A DNA stretch of 64,000 bases from contig NC_079206.1 in the NCBI RefSeq assembly GCF_026745355.1, forward strand, positions 26,293,845 through 26,357,844, written 5' to 3'. The DNA is from Beta vulgaris subsp. vulgaris. Its lineage: Eukaryota; Streptophyta; Magnoliopsida; Caryophyllales; Amaranthaceae. How positions within the stretch are numbered: position 1 is the stretch's first letter; each line of letters begins with the position of its first letter. Made by a program: the position numbers and the translations under genes. Positions 46,241-57,682 of the stretch are shown piece after piece. Under the pieces are notes generated by a model. It was not told the DNA's origin. It did not search any database and saw only the letters and a program-made list of their open reading frames with translations.

Positions 46241-48809
46241 GAAGCCCGCTTGATTCAAAAAGAAAGATTAGTTTCATTGGTTGTGCTAATTCCAACGAAT
46301 AGCCTTTGGAACCCAGGTCAGGAACTTATTCCGTGCAAGTGCGGTTGCTGGTCCGATTTGTAAGAGGAATGGTGTTGTGCTCAGGTGTTGCGCTATGGGC
46401 TCGAATTTGAACATTCCCTGCATTAGAGCAAACAATTAGATTTAGATGCGTTTTTTGTGGGCTTGAAAAAACTCGCTTAAACCCGTGGATGGTATTGTAA
46501 TGAAGAACTTCAATTGAGGCACTATAGAGGACTAACATGGTGTGTTCTGATGTGGTTAGTACCATGATTGAATAATTGGATAACAAACCCAGTTGGTTAC
46601 AGATTGCAATGTAAGTTCTTAGCTTACAAGGTTAAGTGGTCAAAAAGCCTGAGCAGTTCAATAAATTAGTTCTTTAAAAGGCGCGTGTTTTTCAGTTAGA
46701 GTATAAGATGTGTTACTATGTAGGACAACAAACATGGAGTAGCAGATTAGCAGAAAGAAAGCGTGTAAGGGGAAGGAAGTTAGGGGCCATTGTTGCACCA
46801 TGAAACAAAGCTACATGTGGGTTTGTAAATTGTAGTCTGGTCCAAATAGGTGGTTAACTATATTGTTAAGTGTGTACACTTACAGTAGCAATTTGATCAT
46901 ATATCTCAGCCGCTGGTAGGTTGAATAGTGCTTCACACTCTTGAGTAAAAGCTGTGAAGGTCATTTCTCCTGTGTCATCAGTGGCATCGAATTTGAAAGT
47001 GATCCTGTATGAGGGCGGAGGGGCAAAATGTGTAAGGAAGAACATGAAAATGGCACAGGTAAAACCGTGGGTTAACGAAAAATACCTAGGAGTGGCTATG
47101 CATTTTTCCTTGTTACAGATTTTGCACGTGTAAGAAATGTCGCAATCATTCTCAGTCCGCTTGCCACAATTGTTACAACCAACATATGGGACAATCCTAG
47201 AGCGTTCCGGATCAGGAATGGTTACCTTGATCCAATGCCTTTCTTCCTGTAGTGTATTTCCGACCTATAATCATAGTAGAACGATGCATATTTATCAAGT
47301 GTTTTGTGAAAGTGGTTTCCACGCCACAACAAGAAACACAGAAACCTAAATATGTTAACTGTGGGTGTGTTTTTTAATATGTACAACAGCATAGCACTAA
47401 TAGGTGTATATATAACCTGTTTTTGCTTGACTGTATCTATTGTTAGGATTTCATTTTGTTCAGTAGAATTGCGAGCCTCACAAATGCGCGACATACGGTC
47501 AAGCACCATGGTATGCTTTTCTTCAGACCTGCAAACATGTTCGGGAACACATTAGATGTCAGTTAGTAAAGGGGGTGGGTGAAAGGTAGTATGTATTGTA
47601 GGGACATACCATTTGCGGAGCGCATTTGCCCTTTCTCCAACTAGGTTTCGATGGAACTCGGTTGCCATGGTGGTTGACAGTGAAAATCATGGAAGGAAGG
47701 TTTGAGTATTTAGGGGCAAGCACAGCTGCATACTTAATTCAAGGATTTACAACCTGGTATTTCCAAGGCTTTTTTGGGGAAACAAATGGTTATCTACTAT
47801 ATAGGGAATAGCCCACTAACAAGCATTGATGTTAGTCTTAGGAAAGCCAAGCATAATGAGCAAACATTGTAAATTTTAAAAAAGCAAGAATCTAGCTGTG
47901 AGTAAGTGGCTAGTATTGCTTTGCATTTAGGTTTATTGTAAGGTATCACCTTTGTGAGCAGATGGTTTAAGGGATGTGAAGCCAACAATGAGGGTTGGCC
48001 CAACCCATGATTTCAGGAAATTAGCTTTTGTTCCTGTTAGATCGTCCCATACTGATATGGTCAAGGGTTGGTCAGTGCTGTAAAAGGAAAAAGGATGAGC
48101 TTCAGTGTTAAGCGGTTATAAAAAACAGATGCATGTATGTGGCGACAATGTAGACCTGTGGTCAGTTATCACAATTTCCTGAACTTGGTGGACAACACCA
48201 GACGCAGTTGTGATTGAACGCGTTTACTCAACGAACAAAACTATTCCCAGCACATCTGCACAATGTAAGTACATGGTTAGGATATGTGCGTATGACAATG
48301 TAAATTGGCAAAGGGAGTAGGGCTGAGTACTGAATCGATCGCCAGCATCAGTAGTGCGTGGAATAGCAGCTATTGGTAGGTATTCAGGTTCAAGTGGCTT
48401 TGCTTCAGGGTCTAAGCCTTGGACTGTGGCTTTACCGCCGAAACTCATTTGGCAGTCGTCATCCCGAGTAGCATAGCGACCTAGCACCGGTTTTAGGGGT
48501 GCGTTTGCAATCTCGTATTCCTGATTGCTTTTAAAGACAGTCTCATATTCTTCAATCTGGTTTTCAAAAAGTGCTCCACGCATTGTGTTGCCCTACCAGT
48601 CATATTAGAGGCATGTAAGCTACTCATTACGATATACAGACACATACATGTGTAGGAGATGTATTCTAATTTACAAGTCAATTTGGACTGTGGGTGAAGT
48701 GATGCAACTAGCAGCTAACAATGGCTAGCCCAACATCTCAACAAGGGGAAATAAAGTGTAAAATAAGGAAGTTACCTTTTCATCTTCAAAGAGTAATTGT
48801 TGGTACCGA
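46241..48809 (-). pseudogene. RPA70-like single-strand DNA-binding protein of the Helitron, main part
   Basis: Several exons read in order. 48809-48776: RYQQLLFEDEK, donor GTAAC. 48592-48331: GNTMRGALFENQIEEYETVF to AGDRF. 48255-about 48159: VLGIVLFVE, an in-frame TAA at 48224-48226, then GVVHQVQEIVITDH. About 48078-47950: TDQPLTISVWDDLTGTKANF, the second OB fold. About 47690-47605: STTMATEFHRNLVGERANAL. 47530-47440 and 47270-47110: the C-terminal zinc ribbon CNNCGKRTEN...CKICNKEK. 47010-46880: ITFKFDATDDTGEMTF. Below that, similarity fades. RPA coats single-stranded DNA, and in Helitrons it may assist rolling-circle transfer. The stop and the CACTA insertion disable it. Confidence 0.82.
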
Positions 48810-48828
48810 CACAACAAGAATGTTAGGG

Positions 48829-49230
48829 TTTAGCGTCCGACAAAATCGGACGGTAAAAATGCGGAATCGGACGCTAAACATATTAGCGTCCGATAACGGA
48901 CGCTAAAAAGCTGATGCAAAACACCTGGTCGCTAATGGCAAGATTAGCGTCCGATAAACGGACGCTAAAATATAGCGACCGCTTTTCGACAACTAGCGTC
49001 CGATTTCGTTGCTGACGCCAACTAGCGTCCGTCTTTGCCAGCGGACGGTATTTAGCGTCCGTTTTCAGAAGCGGACGCTAGTTAGCGTCGGCTTCAGCGG
49101 ACGGTAAATTACGTCCTCTGCCACAGGCGGACGCTAGTTGGCGTAAGACGGTCGCTAATTCCTCGCCCTTTTCTGTAGGTCCAATATTTTAGCGGACGTT
49201 AATCTCCAAATGGCGGACGCTAATTCCTTT
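48829..49230. repeat. Left subterminal motif array of the CACTA element
   Basis: About 20 copies of gcgtccg or its complement cggacgc, often as back-to-back pairs (tagcgtccgataacggacgc). These are likely binding sites for the element's own regulatory protein. The matching array on the right is at 57325-57555. Confidence 0.85.
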
Positions 49231-49461
49231 TTTTTTTTTTTAAATAATTGTAATTTAATAGTTTTTAACCTGTTTCGTTTTCCAATCAAATATATACTCA
49301 AGCTGTCCGCTAATGCGCCAAATTCTGCACTAATGACCTGTTTGCATTAAATATAATTCATAAATACACTAATATAAATTCATACATACATAAAAATAAG
49401 TTAACGGTTTTAACTAAATTATATGTTTTCACGTTCCGAAATATAAACAAGATAGTGCAAG

Positions 49462-52400
49462 CTAATGTAGGATCCTAAGTCGCACACGCATCACCACCGC
49501 CGGTGGGGGGGTCTCGAGGCCCGGGAGGGGGAATGAACCACCACACTGGCTCATCATCTGGCTGTATGTCTCCATAGTGGCCCTCATCTGCGTCAGGTAC
49601 TCATCATACACCCTGCGATCCTCCTCTCTCTCCTTTTGCCTGGCGATGCGTTCCTCTTCTATCACCTTCTGCATCCGCTCACGTTCTCTTTGCATCTCGG
49701 CTCTCTCTTCCTCAAACTTCGAAGACAACTGAGAATACATGGAAGGAGTGCAACTGGAGGACGAACTACCTCCTCCCCTCGAAGACCTCTCAAAATAGAG
49801 GTCTGCACTCGTCCCCAAACCAGGAACCCACCCTTTCTTTCTGCCACCAACAGTCTCAAAGAAAATCTGGTTCGGGGCCTTGGTTTCACCTCTTTCTTCA
49901 CATTGAGCAAGAGTTTTGTCATAACTTTCCTGCAAGAATGGATTAAGCAAGTTTAATACACTTACCAATGAAAATGAGAAGAAACTAAGCCATTTCGAGC
50001 CTTTTTTGGGTTTCATGTTCCTATAATCCTACCTCTATGCCTATTCAAGTTCTTATAGCTTATGCAAGTCCTAGAATACTCAATTAAACTTTCTACTACT
50101 TGGTTTTATGATTCTAAGCAAGTTTAAGACACTTAGCCAATCAATATGAGAAAACTAAGCATTTCGAGCCTTTTTTGGGTTTCATGTTCCTATAATCCTA
50201 CCTCTATGCCTATTCAAGTTCTTATTGCTTATGCAAGTCCTAGAATACTCATTTAAACTTTCTACTACTTGGTTGTATGATTCTAAGCAAGTTTAATACA
50301 CTTAGCCAATGAAAATGATAGAAACTAAGCCATTTCGAGCCCTTTTTTGGGTTTCATGTTCCTATAATCCTACCTCTATGCCTATTCCAAGTTCTTATGC
50401 TCATGCAAGTCCTAGAATACTCATTTAAACTTTCTACTACTTGGTTGTATGATTCTAAGCAAGTTTAAGACACTTAGCCAATGAAAATGATAGAAACTAA
50501 GCCATTTCGAGCCTTTTTTGGGTTTCATGTTCCTATAATCCTACCTCTATGCCTATTCCAAGTTCTTATTGCTTATGCAAGTCCTAGAATACTCATTTAA
50601 ACTTTCTACTACTTGGTTGTATGATTCTAAGCAAGTTTAAGACACTTAGCCAATAAATGAGAAAAACTAAGCCATTTCGAGCCTTTTTTGGGTTTCATGT
50701 TCCTATAATCCTACCTTATGCCTATTCAAGTTCTATATTGCTTATGCAAGTCCTAGAATACTCATTTAAACTTTCTACTACTTGGTTGTATGATTCTAAG
50801 CAAGTTTAATAACTTAGCCAATAATATGAGAAAACTAAGCCATTTCGAGCCTTTTTTGGGTTTCATGTTCCTATAATCCTACCTCTATGCCTATTTCAAG
50901 TTCTTATTGCTTATGCAAGTCCTAGAATACTCATTTAAACTTTCTACTACTTGGTTGTATGATTCTAAGCAAGTTTAATACACTTAGCCAATGAAAATGA
51001 TAGAAACTAAGCATTTCGAGCCCTTTTTTGGGTTTCATGTTCCTATAATCCTACCTCTAGGCCTATGTCAAGTTCTTATTGCTTATGCAAGTCCTAGAAT
51101 ACTCATTTAAACTTTCTACTACTTGGTTGTATGATTCTAAGCAAGTTTAATACACTTAGCCAATGAAAATGATAGAAACTAAGCCATTTCGAGCCCTTTT
51201 TTGGGTTTCATGTTCCTATAATCCTACCTCTATGCCTATTCCAAGTTCTTATTGCTTATGCAAGTCCTAGAATACTCATTTAAACTTTCTACTACTTGGT
51301 TGTATGATTCTAAGCAAGTTTAAGACACTTAGCCAATCAAAATGAGAAAACTAAGCCATTTCGAGCCTTTTTTGGGTTTCATGTTCCTATAATCCTACCT
51401 CTATGCCTATTCCAAGTTCTTATTGCTTATGCAAGTCCTAGAATACTCATTTAAACTTTCTACTACTTGGTTGTATGATTCTAAGCAAGTTTAAGACACT
51501 TAGCCAATCAATATGAGAAAAACTAAGCTATTTCGAGCCTTTTTTGGGTTTCATGTTCCTATAATCCTACCTCTATGCCTATTCCAAGTTTAAGACACTT
51601 ACCTTGATTTTTTGGACTTTGTCGTTGATCGGAACCTTCTTTCCAGACTCATCCTCATGTGTGTATCCATGAACAAGTCCACAGCGGAAGGCATCATCCC
51701 TCCACGCTGTGCGGCCTACACGTTCAAAGACATTAATTAAATCAAGTTTTTGTATTAAATGTATTCAAACAAGTTACACTTACCAATCTCTTGGCGCGCT
51801 CTGCTGAGGAAATAGAACCCTGGACATGAGAAGGAGGTACGCTGCTGGTCAAGTCACCTCCTCGCCCGGTTCTTGCTAGCCTTCTGAGATCGTGCTTTGA
51901 AATCCTTGTCTTGAGCATTCTTCATCATCTGCTCGTGAATGCTCAGAGACAAACCATGTCGGAAAACACCACCTTCTTCTTTACTATCGAGTGGTGATTA
52001 TCTTTCAATCGTTTCGCCATTTTCCTGTCGTATGTAGATCTCACTTGGGATTGAAGTTCCTCCTCCATTTATATGAGCCCTACATGCATATAAGAAACCA
52101 ATCATAAAGAGTTACTTTACATATTATAAACTTAAGTATAAAGGGTTAGTTTACATATATAAGAAAACTAAGCACAACGAGTTAATATTTTTACATATTA
52201 TAAACTTAACAAATGATTTCACCTTGAAAATGAGAACCAAAGGTTTTTTGTATCGTCATCAACCTGCGAATAGTTCCTCCATGGATGATGGAAATGTTGC
52301 TTGAAGCATTTAGTCATGTTGCGAATGACTCCATTGTCTTCAAACCTGATAAAAAGCAATTAAAACCAAGTGAATAACACCAATAAAATCTATTAAAAGT

Positions 52401-52577
52401 AATAAAGTATTACGCTCATAATATAACTTACCAAAGTCCATTGGGATCCAACTCCTTTTTTGTCACCTACCCCAGCCTCATGATTATCCTCGTCCTCTCC
52501 AACTCGCCATCACGCTCAGGCTGAGGCTCACTACCCCCATCACGAGGACCACCTCCGGATCCGGTACCTGATGACAT
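49462..52577 (-). pseudogene. TnpA/Transposase_24-like gene of the CACTA element
   Basis: The start Met at 52577 (MSSGTGSGGGPRDGGSEPQP) is followed by an in-frame TAG in the first exon (after RIIMRLG, about 52470). Further exons: about 52345-52215 (NMTKCFKQHFHHPWRNYSQV), about 52075-51780 (MEEELQSQVRSTYDRKMAKR; SLSIHEQMMKN, with a frame change near SKNR), about 51719-51603 (VHGYTHEDESGKKVPIND, donor GTAAGTG), and the last exon 49929-49462. The last exon reads ESYDKTLAQCEERGETKAPN, a Gly-rich FETVGGRKKGWVPGLG, and a Glu/Arg coiled coil (EEERAEMQRERERMQKVIEE). This order is that of plant Transposase_24 proteins, which bind the subterminal motifs. The intron before the last exon is a 1.67-kb tandem repeat. 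Confidence 0.75.
49931..51602. repeat. Intronic tandem repeat, about 10 copies of a ~172-bp unit
   Basis: The phrase gattctaagcaagtttaa recurs at about 50111, 50280, 50450, 50624, 50793, 50961, 51138, 51306 and 51477, and each unit contains tttgggtttcatgttcctat. The array fills the intron between a donor at 51602 and an acceptor at 49930. Copies are nearly identical, so the expansion is recent. Confidence 0.93.
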
Positions 52578-52885
52578 CTGCAAAAGCTTGAAAGTAATCA
52601 CATATTATAATCAATAAACTATGAAATTAATCATAAACAATTATAAAACCGTAGTACAAAATATTGAAAATCACATAATTAATCAATTTGGAAAAAGCTT
52701 CAAATTAAAAACATATTAAATGACTAAAACACATATAATAAAAATAAATAATATGTCTTACACATAGAGGTCTGCACTAGCGATAAAATGACAAACATAT
52801 TGTCTTACAACAAAAGCAAACTACATAAGGTAACAAAATACACTAAACGTCATCAAACAAATCATCCTCGTCATCATCTCGTCAC

Positions 52886-55800
52886 TCAAATCACCAGCTC
52901 GTCGCTGCTTTCATAATCACTTGGTTCTCCTTGTTCATTCGGCGCCTCAAATTCCATGATCTCATCATTATTGTTGTCGTCACCAGCATCATAATCTGGT
53001 ATCTCATTCGGAGCACAAAGAACTGCAGCGGTATCAACTCTTTCCTCCTGGAGAACATCCAAATCAACCGGGGCATCAACTTCGGACCTTGCCTTCGTTT
53101 TAAACACAGCCCACCATTGCAGTTTATCCCTCCTAAGACTGGGATACGGCGCGTAGTATACTTGGCTAACTTGGTACGACAATACAAACGGATCATATTT
53201 TGGGTATTTCTTGGTGTGATTGACTTCCACAAGTTTGTATTGTTCATGAATGTTCATACCCTTGTCCGAGTCCATCCAATTGCACTTGAACAAAATTGTC
53301 TTATAAACAGCCAAATTACCATGGTACACCAGTTCAATAACCTCCTCCAAAATGCCAAAGTAATCAGCTCTATCAGCAGCTTGTACACATACACCATAGT
53401 TCATAGTTGACTTATTCTTGCCATATTCCTGTGTATGAAAGTTATATCCATTCACAAAGAACTGATTCCACGTTCTCACTTGTCTGGAAGGACCCATAGC
53501 AAGAGCTCGAGTGACATCGTCACTTGTCATGGCACCAAGGACCTGATTTTAGGAACTAAGTTAGTTCATGAAGGAATCTCAATGGTTATAACAAATAATG
53601 TACGAAACTCACATTTGTCTTGAACCAACTAGGGAACTCGGCTTCGCATTTGCTCCACACATCATCCTTAGCAATGTTCGGTCTTGAATTGACAATATAA
53701 TCCTCGAATCGCCTTGAGTAAGTAATGTCACACACGTTAGGCAAAGGACAAGTAGAATATAACACAATGGGTCTACAACTTCTCACGAAATTACCTTTCA
53801 TAATCACTTAAGATGCCACTGTTTGCAAGTACGTAAAGATGTGCTCGATCGTACTCCTTGTCTTGCAACCATCGCAAACGTCCATCTGTTCCCGGTCGAC
53901 CGCAGTCTTCCCTGAACAACTCGGGACACCAAGACCATGTGTGCTAGCGACATCAGGATTAACATTTCTTCCTAAGTCCCTTGATTTTGTGTCAACCCCG
54001 GGCTGAAAGTAGTTGGAGCAGAAGTTCGCTATCTCCTCAGTTACGTAGGCATTGCATATTGAACCTTCAACACGTGCTTTGTTTCCCACTTTACGTTTTA
54101 AATGGTTAAGCAACCTGTCGTAAGGTGAGGATTAGCATTTATGTATGAATTCAGTATTGTATGACACTTAAAACAAATTCAATTACCTTTCGAAAGGGTA
54201 CATCCATCTATACTGGACGGGACCACCAACTTTTGCTTCATAAGGCAAGTGAACCGGCAAGTGCTCCATTGAATTAAAAAATGATGGAGGAAAGATTTTT
54301 TCCAACTTGCATAAGATCTCAGCGATGTTGTTCTCTAAGCGCTTCATCTCACTGACTTTGATTGTGGACGCACACAAGTCTCGAAAGAATTGACTTATTT
54401 CGGTTATCGCCTTCCAAACATGCAAAGGAAGCAATTCTTTTAGACCAACCGGCAACAGCCTCTCCATGAATACATGACAGTCATGGCTCTTCAATCCTTG
54501 CAATTTACTGCAACTAAGATCCACGCATCTACTCAAGTTCGATGCAAAGCCATCTGGAAACTTCAATCACGTACCCACTCACAAAATACCTTTTTCTGAG
54601 CCTTGTCGAGTGTGTAAGGTGCTTTAGGCTTGGCCAAATTCCCCACACCATCATCAACAAGCTCCAGTTCCCGGGTTTGCAAACATTGCCATATCCTTTC
54701 TTGCACTAAGGGTGTCTGAAGTTTGACCCTTCACATCCATCACAGTGTTAATGAGTTGGTCGAAAAAATTCTTCTCAACATGCATGACATCTAAGTTGTG
54801 ACGGATAATCAAATCTTTCCAATATGGAAGCTCCCACAAAATATTCTGTTTCAACCAACCTTTTTTATCCTTCTTCAATCGGTTCAGCGCCTCGGGACCA
54901 TCAGTTGCTTTAGGTAAGTCCTTCACGCACTGCCACAGTTCCTCTCCAGACATTATGTGAGGAGCTACGCCATTCTCAACCTATTCTTACAAAAAGCAGT
55001 CTTATTCCTTCGAAATGGGTGGTCAGAATGAAGAAATTGTCGATGACAATCGAACCATGTCACTTTACCCCCATGTTCAAGCCAGAATGCCTTGCTTTTC
55101 TCCATGCAATAAGGACATGCCTTCTTTCCAGCAGTAGACCATCCGGACAACATACCATACGCAGGAAAGTCACTAATTGTCCAAAGCACGATGCTCGAAG
55201 GTTGAAATTTTGCTTCCTTGAAACATCATAGGTCGTAGCCCCAATATGCCACAACTGCTTCAACTCTTCAACTAGAGGCTGCATAAACACATCCAAGTTT
55301 CCTTTGGGATTTTTAGGTCCCGGAACGAGCAAAGAAAGAAACATGAATGGTTTCTTCATGCACATGGATGGAGGCAAATTGTATGGTGTGAGGATAACTG
55401 GCCAGCATGAATATTGCCCTCCAAACTTACCATATGGAGAAAATCCATCGGTGCACAGCCCGAGTCTAACATTTCGAGCCTCGGCGGCGAAATCGGGAAA
55501 GGTTCTATCAAAGTGTTTCCATGCTTCACTGTCACTTGGATGTGCTAAGGTACCCTGCATTCGAGGATTGTCGGCATGCCATGTCATTTTCTCAGAGATA
55601 TTCTTAGTTGCAAACAACCTCTGCAACCTCGGTGTGATTGGAAAGTACATTAACACTTTTGCAGGAATAAGTTTTCCCTTAGAAGTTTTCTTGTACCGAT
55701 CACTACCGCATACACTACATTTCTCTAAGTGAGCATCGCCCTTCCAAAACAACATACAACCTTTAGGACATGCATGTATCCTCTCATGAGGAAGCTCCAA

Positions 55801-56407
55801 ACCCTTTAGAACTTTCTTTGTGTCGTAGAAAGTTCTTCCCATGTTGTTGTTCTGGGGTATCACCTCATTCAATAAACTAAGAAAACCATCAACACACCTG
55901 TGTGGTAGGTTATACTCACACTTTAAACTTTGATTCTAGAAGCCATCTCCAGCACGGACATCTTGCTCCCTTCATACAAGGGATTCTCGACCGCCTTAAG
56001 AAGGTCAAAAACTTCTTTGCTTCACCATTTGGTTCTTCTTCAACTGAGTTTGAACCGGCAAGCATGGCATGATCTTCAGTATTCCCTAAAGCATCCACAA
56101 CCATATCCACATATGGATTTGACTGAGCAGAAGATGAGGAGGACCCCGTAGCACGTTCACCATGACATAACCACTCAAAGTAATTCGGTTTAAAACCCTT
56201 ACTGTACAAATGTACTTTGACCGTGTCCACATCCAAATAACGCAAGTTATTACACCTCATGCATGGACATTTTATCTTATCACCGTCATTTAAATGAGGA
56301 TGTTGTAAACAAAACTCAATGAACTTATCAACTCCTTTCACATACTCAGTTCTAAGGGCACGCCCATCAAGTCTTTCATACATCCAGCTACGTTCCTTCC
56401 TTTTCAT
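52886..56407 (-). pseudogene. TNP2-like CACTA transposase
   Basis: Domain order: transposase-associated domain (56407-about 56160: RSWMYERLDGRALRTEYVKG, CPCMRCNN); transposase_21/tnp2 core (55872-54654: ACPKGCMLFWKGDAHLEKCS, LCTDGFSPYG, ACPYCMEKSKAFWL and the catalytic-region HNLDVMHVEKNFFD); DUF4218 (54566-54183: HDCHVFMERLLPVGL, HLPVHLPYEAKVGGPVQYRW); DUF4216 (53530-52886: ADYFGILEEVIELVY, LFKCNWMDSDKG); then an acidic tail. The protein would cut the element ends. Frameshifts occur at about 56000 and 55925 (homology switches frames inside the VFDLLKAVE and CEYNLPHRCVDGFL segments), with further frame changes near 55060-54953 and between later blocks. Some may be introns. It is close to complete but probably inactive as it stands. 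Confidence 0.9.
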
Positions 56408-57324
56408 AATTTAAAACTCTACATACAACTAGCAAGTATCAATTCACTATATTCACTACTTGTTAATGGAAGTACGTATACTAAATATACACTAAGTTTA
56501 TTATACTAAACAATCAATTCAATTCGATACAACTAAATATAAGTGTAATAAACTAATCACTCAATTTATCTAAAGCATGTAACATTAATAACATTAATTC
56601 ACTAATTATATGAATAAATTAAACAAGTTGATGAACAACACCAATACTAAACATGTTCTTTTATCAACAACACTTAACATATTCAATTATCAACAACAAC
56701 ACTTAACATATTTAATTATCAACAACAACAACACTTAACATTGTTCAATTATCAACAACAAATTCACTAAACAACAACAACAATACAATTAAAAACAACA
56801 ACAAATTCACTAAACAACAACAATACAATTAAAAACAACATCAAATTCATCAAACAACAACAATACAATTAAAAACAACAACAATCATCACACACAACAA
56901 CAACAACTATCAACTATGAACAACAACTATACCCAAAACCCTAATTAACAACAAGAAATTCAAGCAAAAAATCAACAAAATTAAAGTATAAATCCATACC
57001 TTAAACAACTGTAGAAGGGAGAGAAAAGAAGCGGCGGCACGGCGGCGGTTCGGCGGCAGCTCGGCGGCGGCTCGGCGGCGGCAAATAAGCCCTATAAGAG
57101 AGATGCGGCGCCACTTGAAGAGAGAGCCACGCGAAGAGAGAGAGAAAGTCGCTAGAAGAGAGAGAGTCGCCGGCAAAGTCACGCGTCGCCGGCAAAGTGT
57201 CGAGTCGCCGGCGAAGAGAGAGAAATCAGTGGCGAAAATGAAAGAGAGAGAGAAAGCAGTTTTCGAAAATTTCTAAGTGCGGTCGAAAATTTCTGGGGAG
57301 GGGTCGTTGGGTGTTTGGTTTATC
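56408..57324. other. Upstream region of the CACTA transposase gene
   Basis: A (CAA)n-rich stretch at about 56640-56910 (repeated acaacaacaa and aaaacaacatcaaattca units), then a purine-rich, GGCGGC-containing stretch at 57020-57260. It probably holds the promoter and leader. No reliable ORF. Confidence 0.6.
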
Positions 57325-57566
57325 CGCCGAAATAGCGTCCGCCTTTTCACTTTACCGTCCGCCAGACGGACGCTATTTAGCGTCTGTCGTAAAATCAGAC
57401 GCTGACTGGACGTGGCGGACGGTATTTTGCGTCTGCGAACATATCGGACGCTATATCGGACGCTATTTACCGTCTGACTTGATTTCGGACGCTATTTCCG
57501 CGGATATCGTCTGTTTTGTTAGATGGACGCGAAGGTCAGACGCTAAAGACGCGGATTGTTGTTGTG

Positions 57567-57682
57567 CGAGTCTTTTTCTGAGGTGAAATCAGGGTATGCG
57601 ATTTTTCCTTGAGCTTCACCTTGACCTTGTAGGCTTTTGTTGTGGGAGTCAACTTGTCGAGGTAAGTTTTCTCAGGTTTCAT
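57567..57682 (-). pseudogene. RPA70-like gene, first exon cut off by the CACTA element
   Basis: Starts at Met 57682 (MKPEKTYLDKLTPTTKAYKV) and runs to the CACTA boundary at 57567, encoding the first strand of the DNA-binding OB fold. The same frame resumes at 48809 with RYQQLLFEDEK once the CACTA element and one copy of CGA are set aside. The upstream Met is in a context that fits RPA-like Helitron proteins (LDKLTP near the start). Confidence 0.82.

Larger units (their letters stand above)
48810..57566 (-). mobile_element. CACTA (En/Spm) transposon with transposase and TnpA-like genes
   Basis: 8.76 kb. Both ends read CACAACAA inward (CACAACAAGAATGTTAG on the left, CACAACAACAATCCGC on the right), a one-base variant of the usual CACTACAAGAA. 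They are flanked by the 3-bp duplication CGA (48807-48809 and 57567-57569). The subterminal regions (48829-49230 and 57325-57555) hold many tagcgtccg/cggacgcta motifs in both orientations. Two minus-strand genes lie inside. It is inserted in an RPA exon of the Helitron. Confidence 0.92.

Noticed and set aside
47352..47811. Plus-strand frames over the RPA region
   Set aside because: They are shadows of RPA-like exons and introns on the minus strand.
49931..51602. CRISPR or gene-cluster array
   Set aside because: Continuous 172-bp tandem repeat without spacers or coding frames, lying exactly in an intron.
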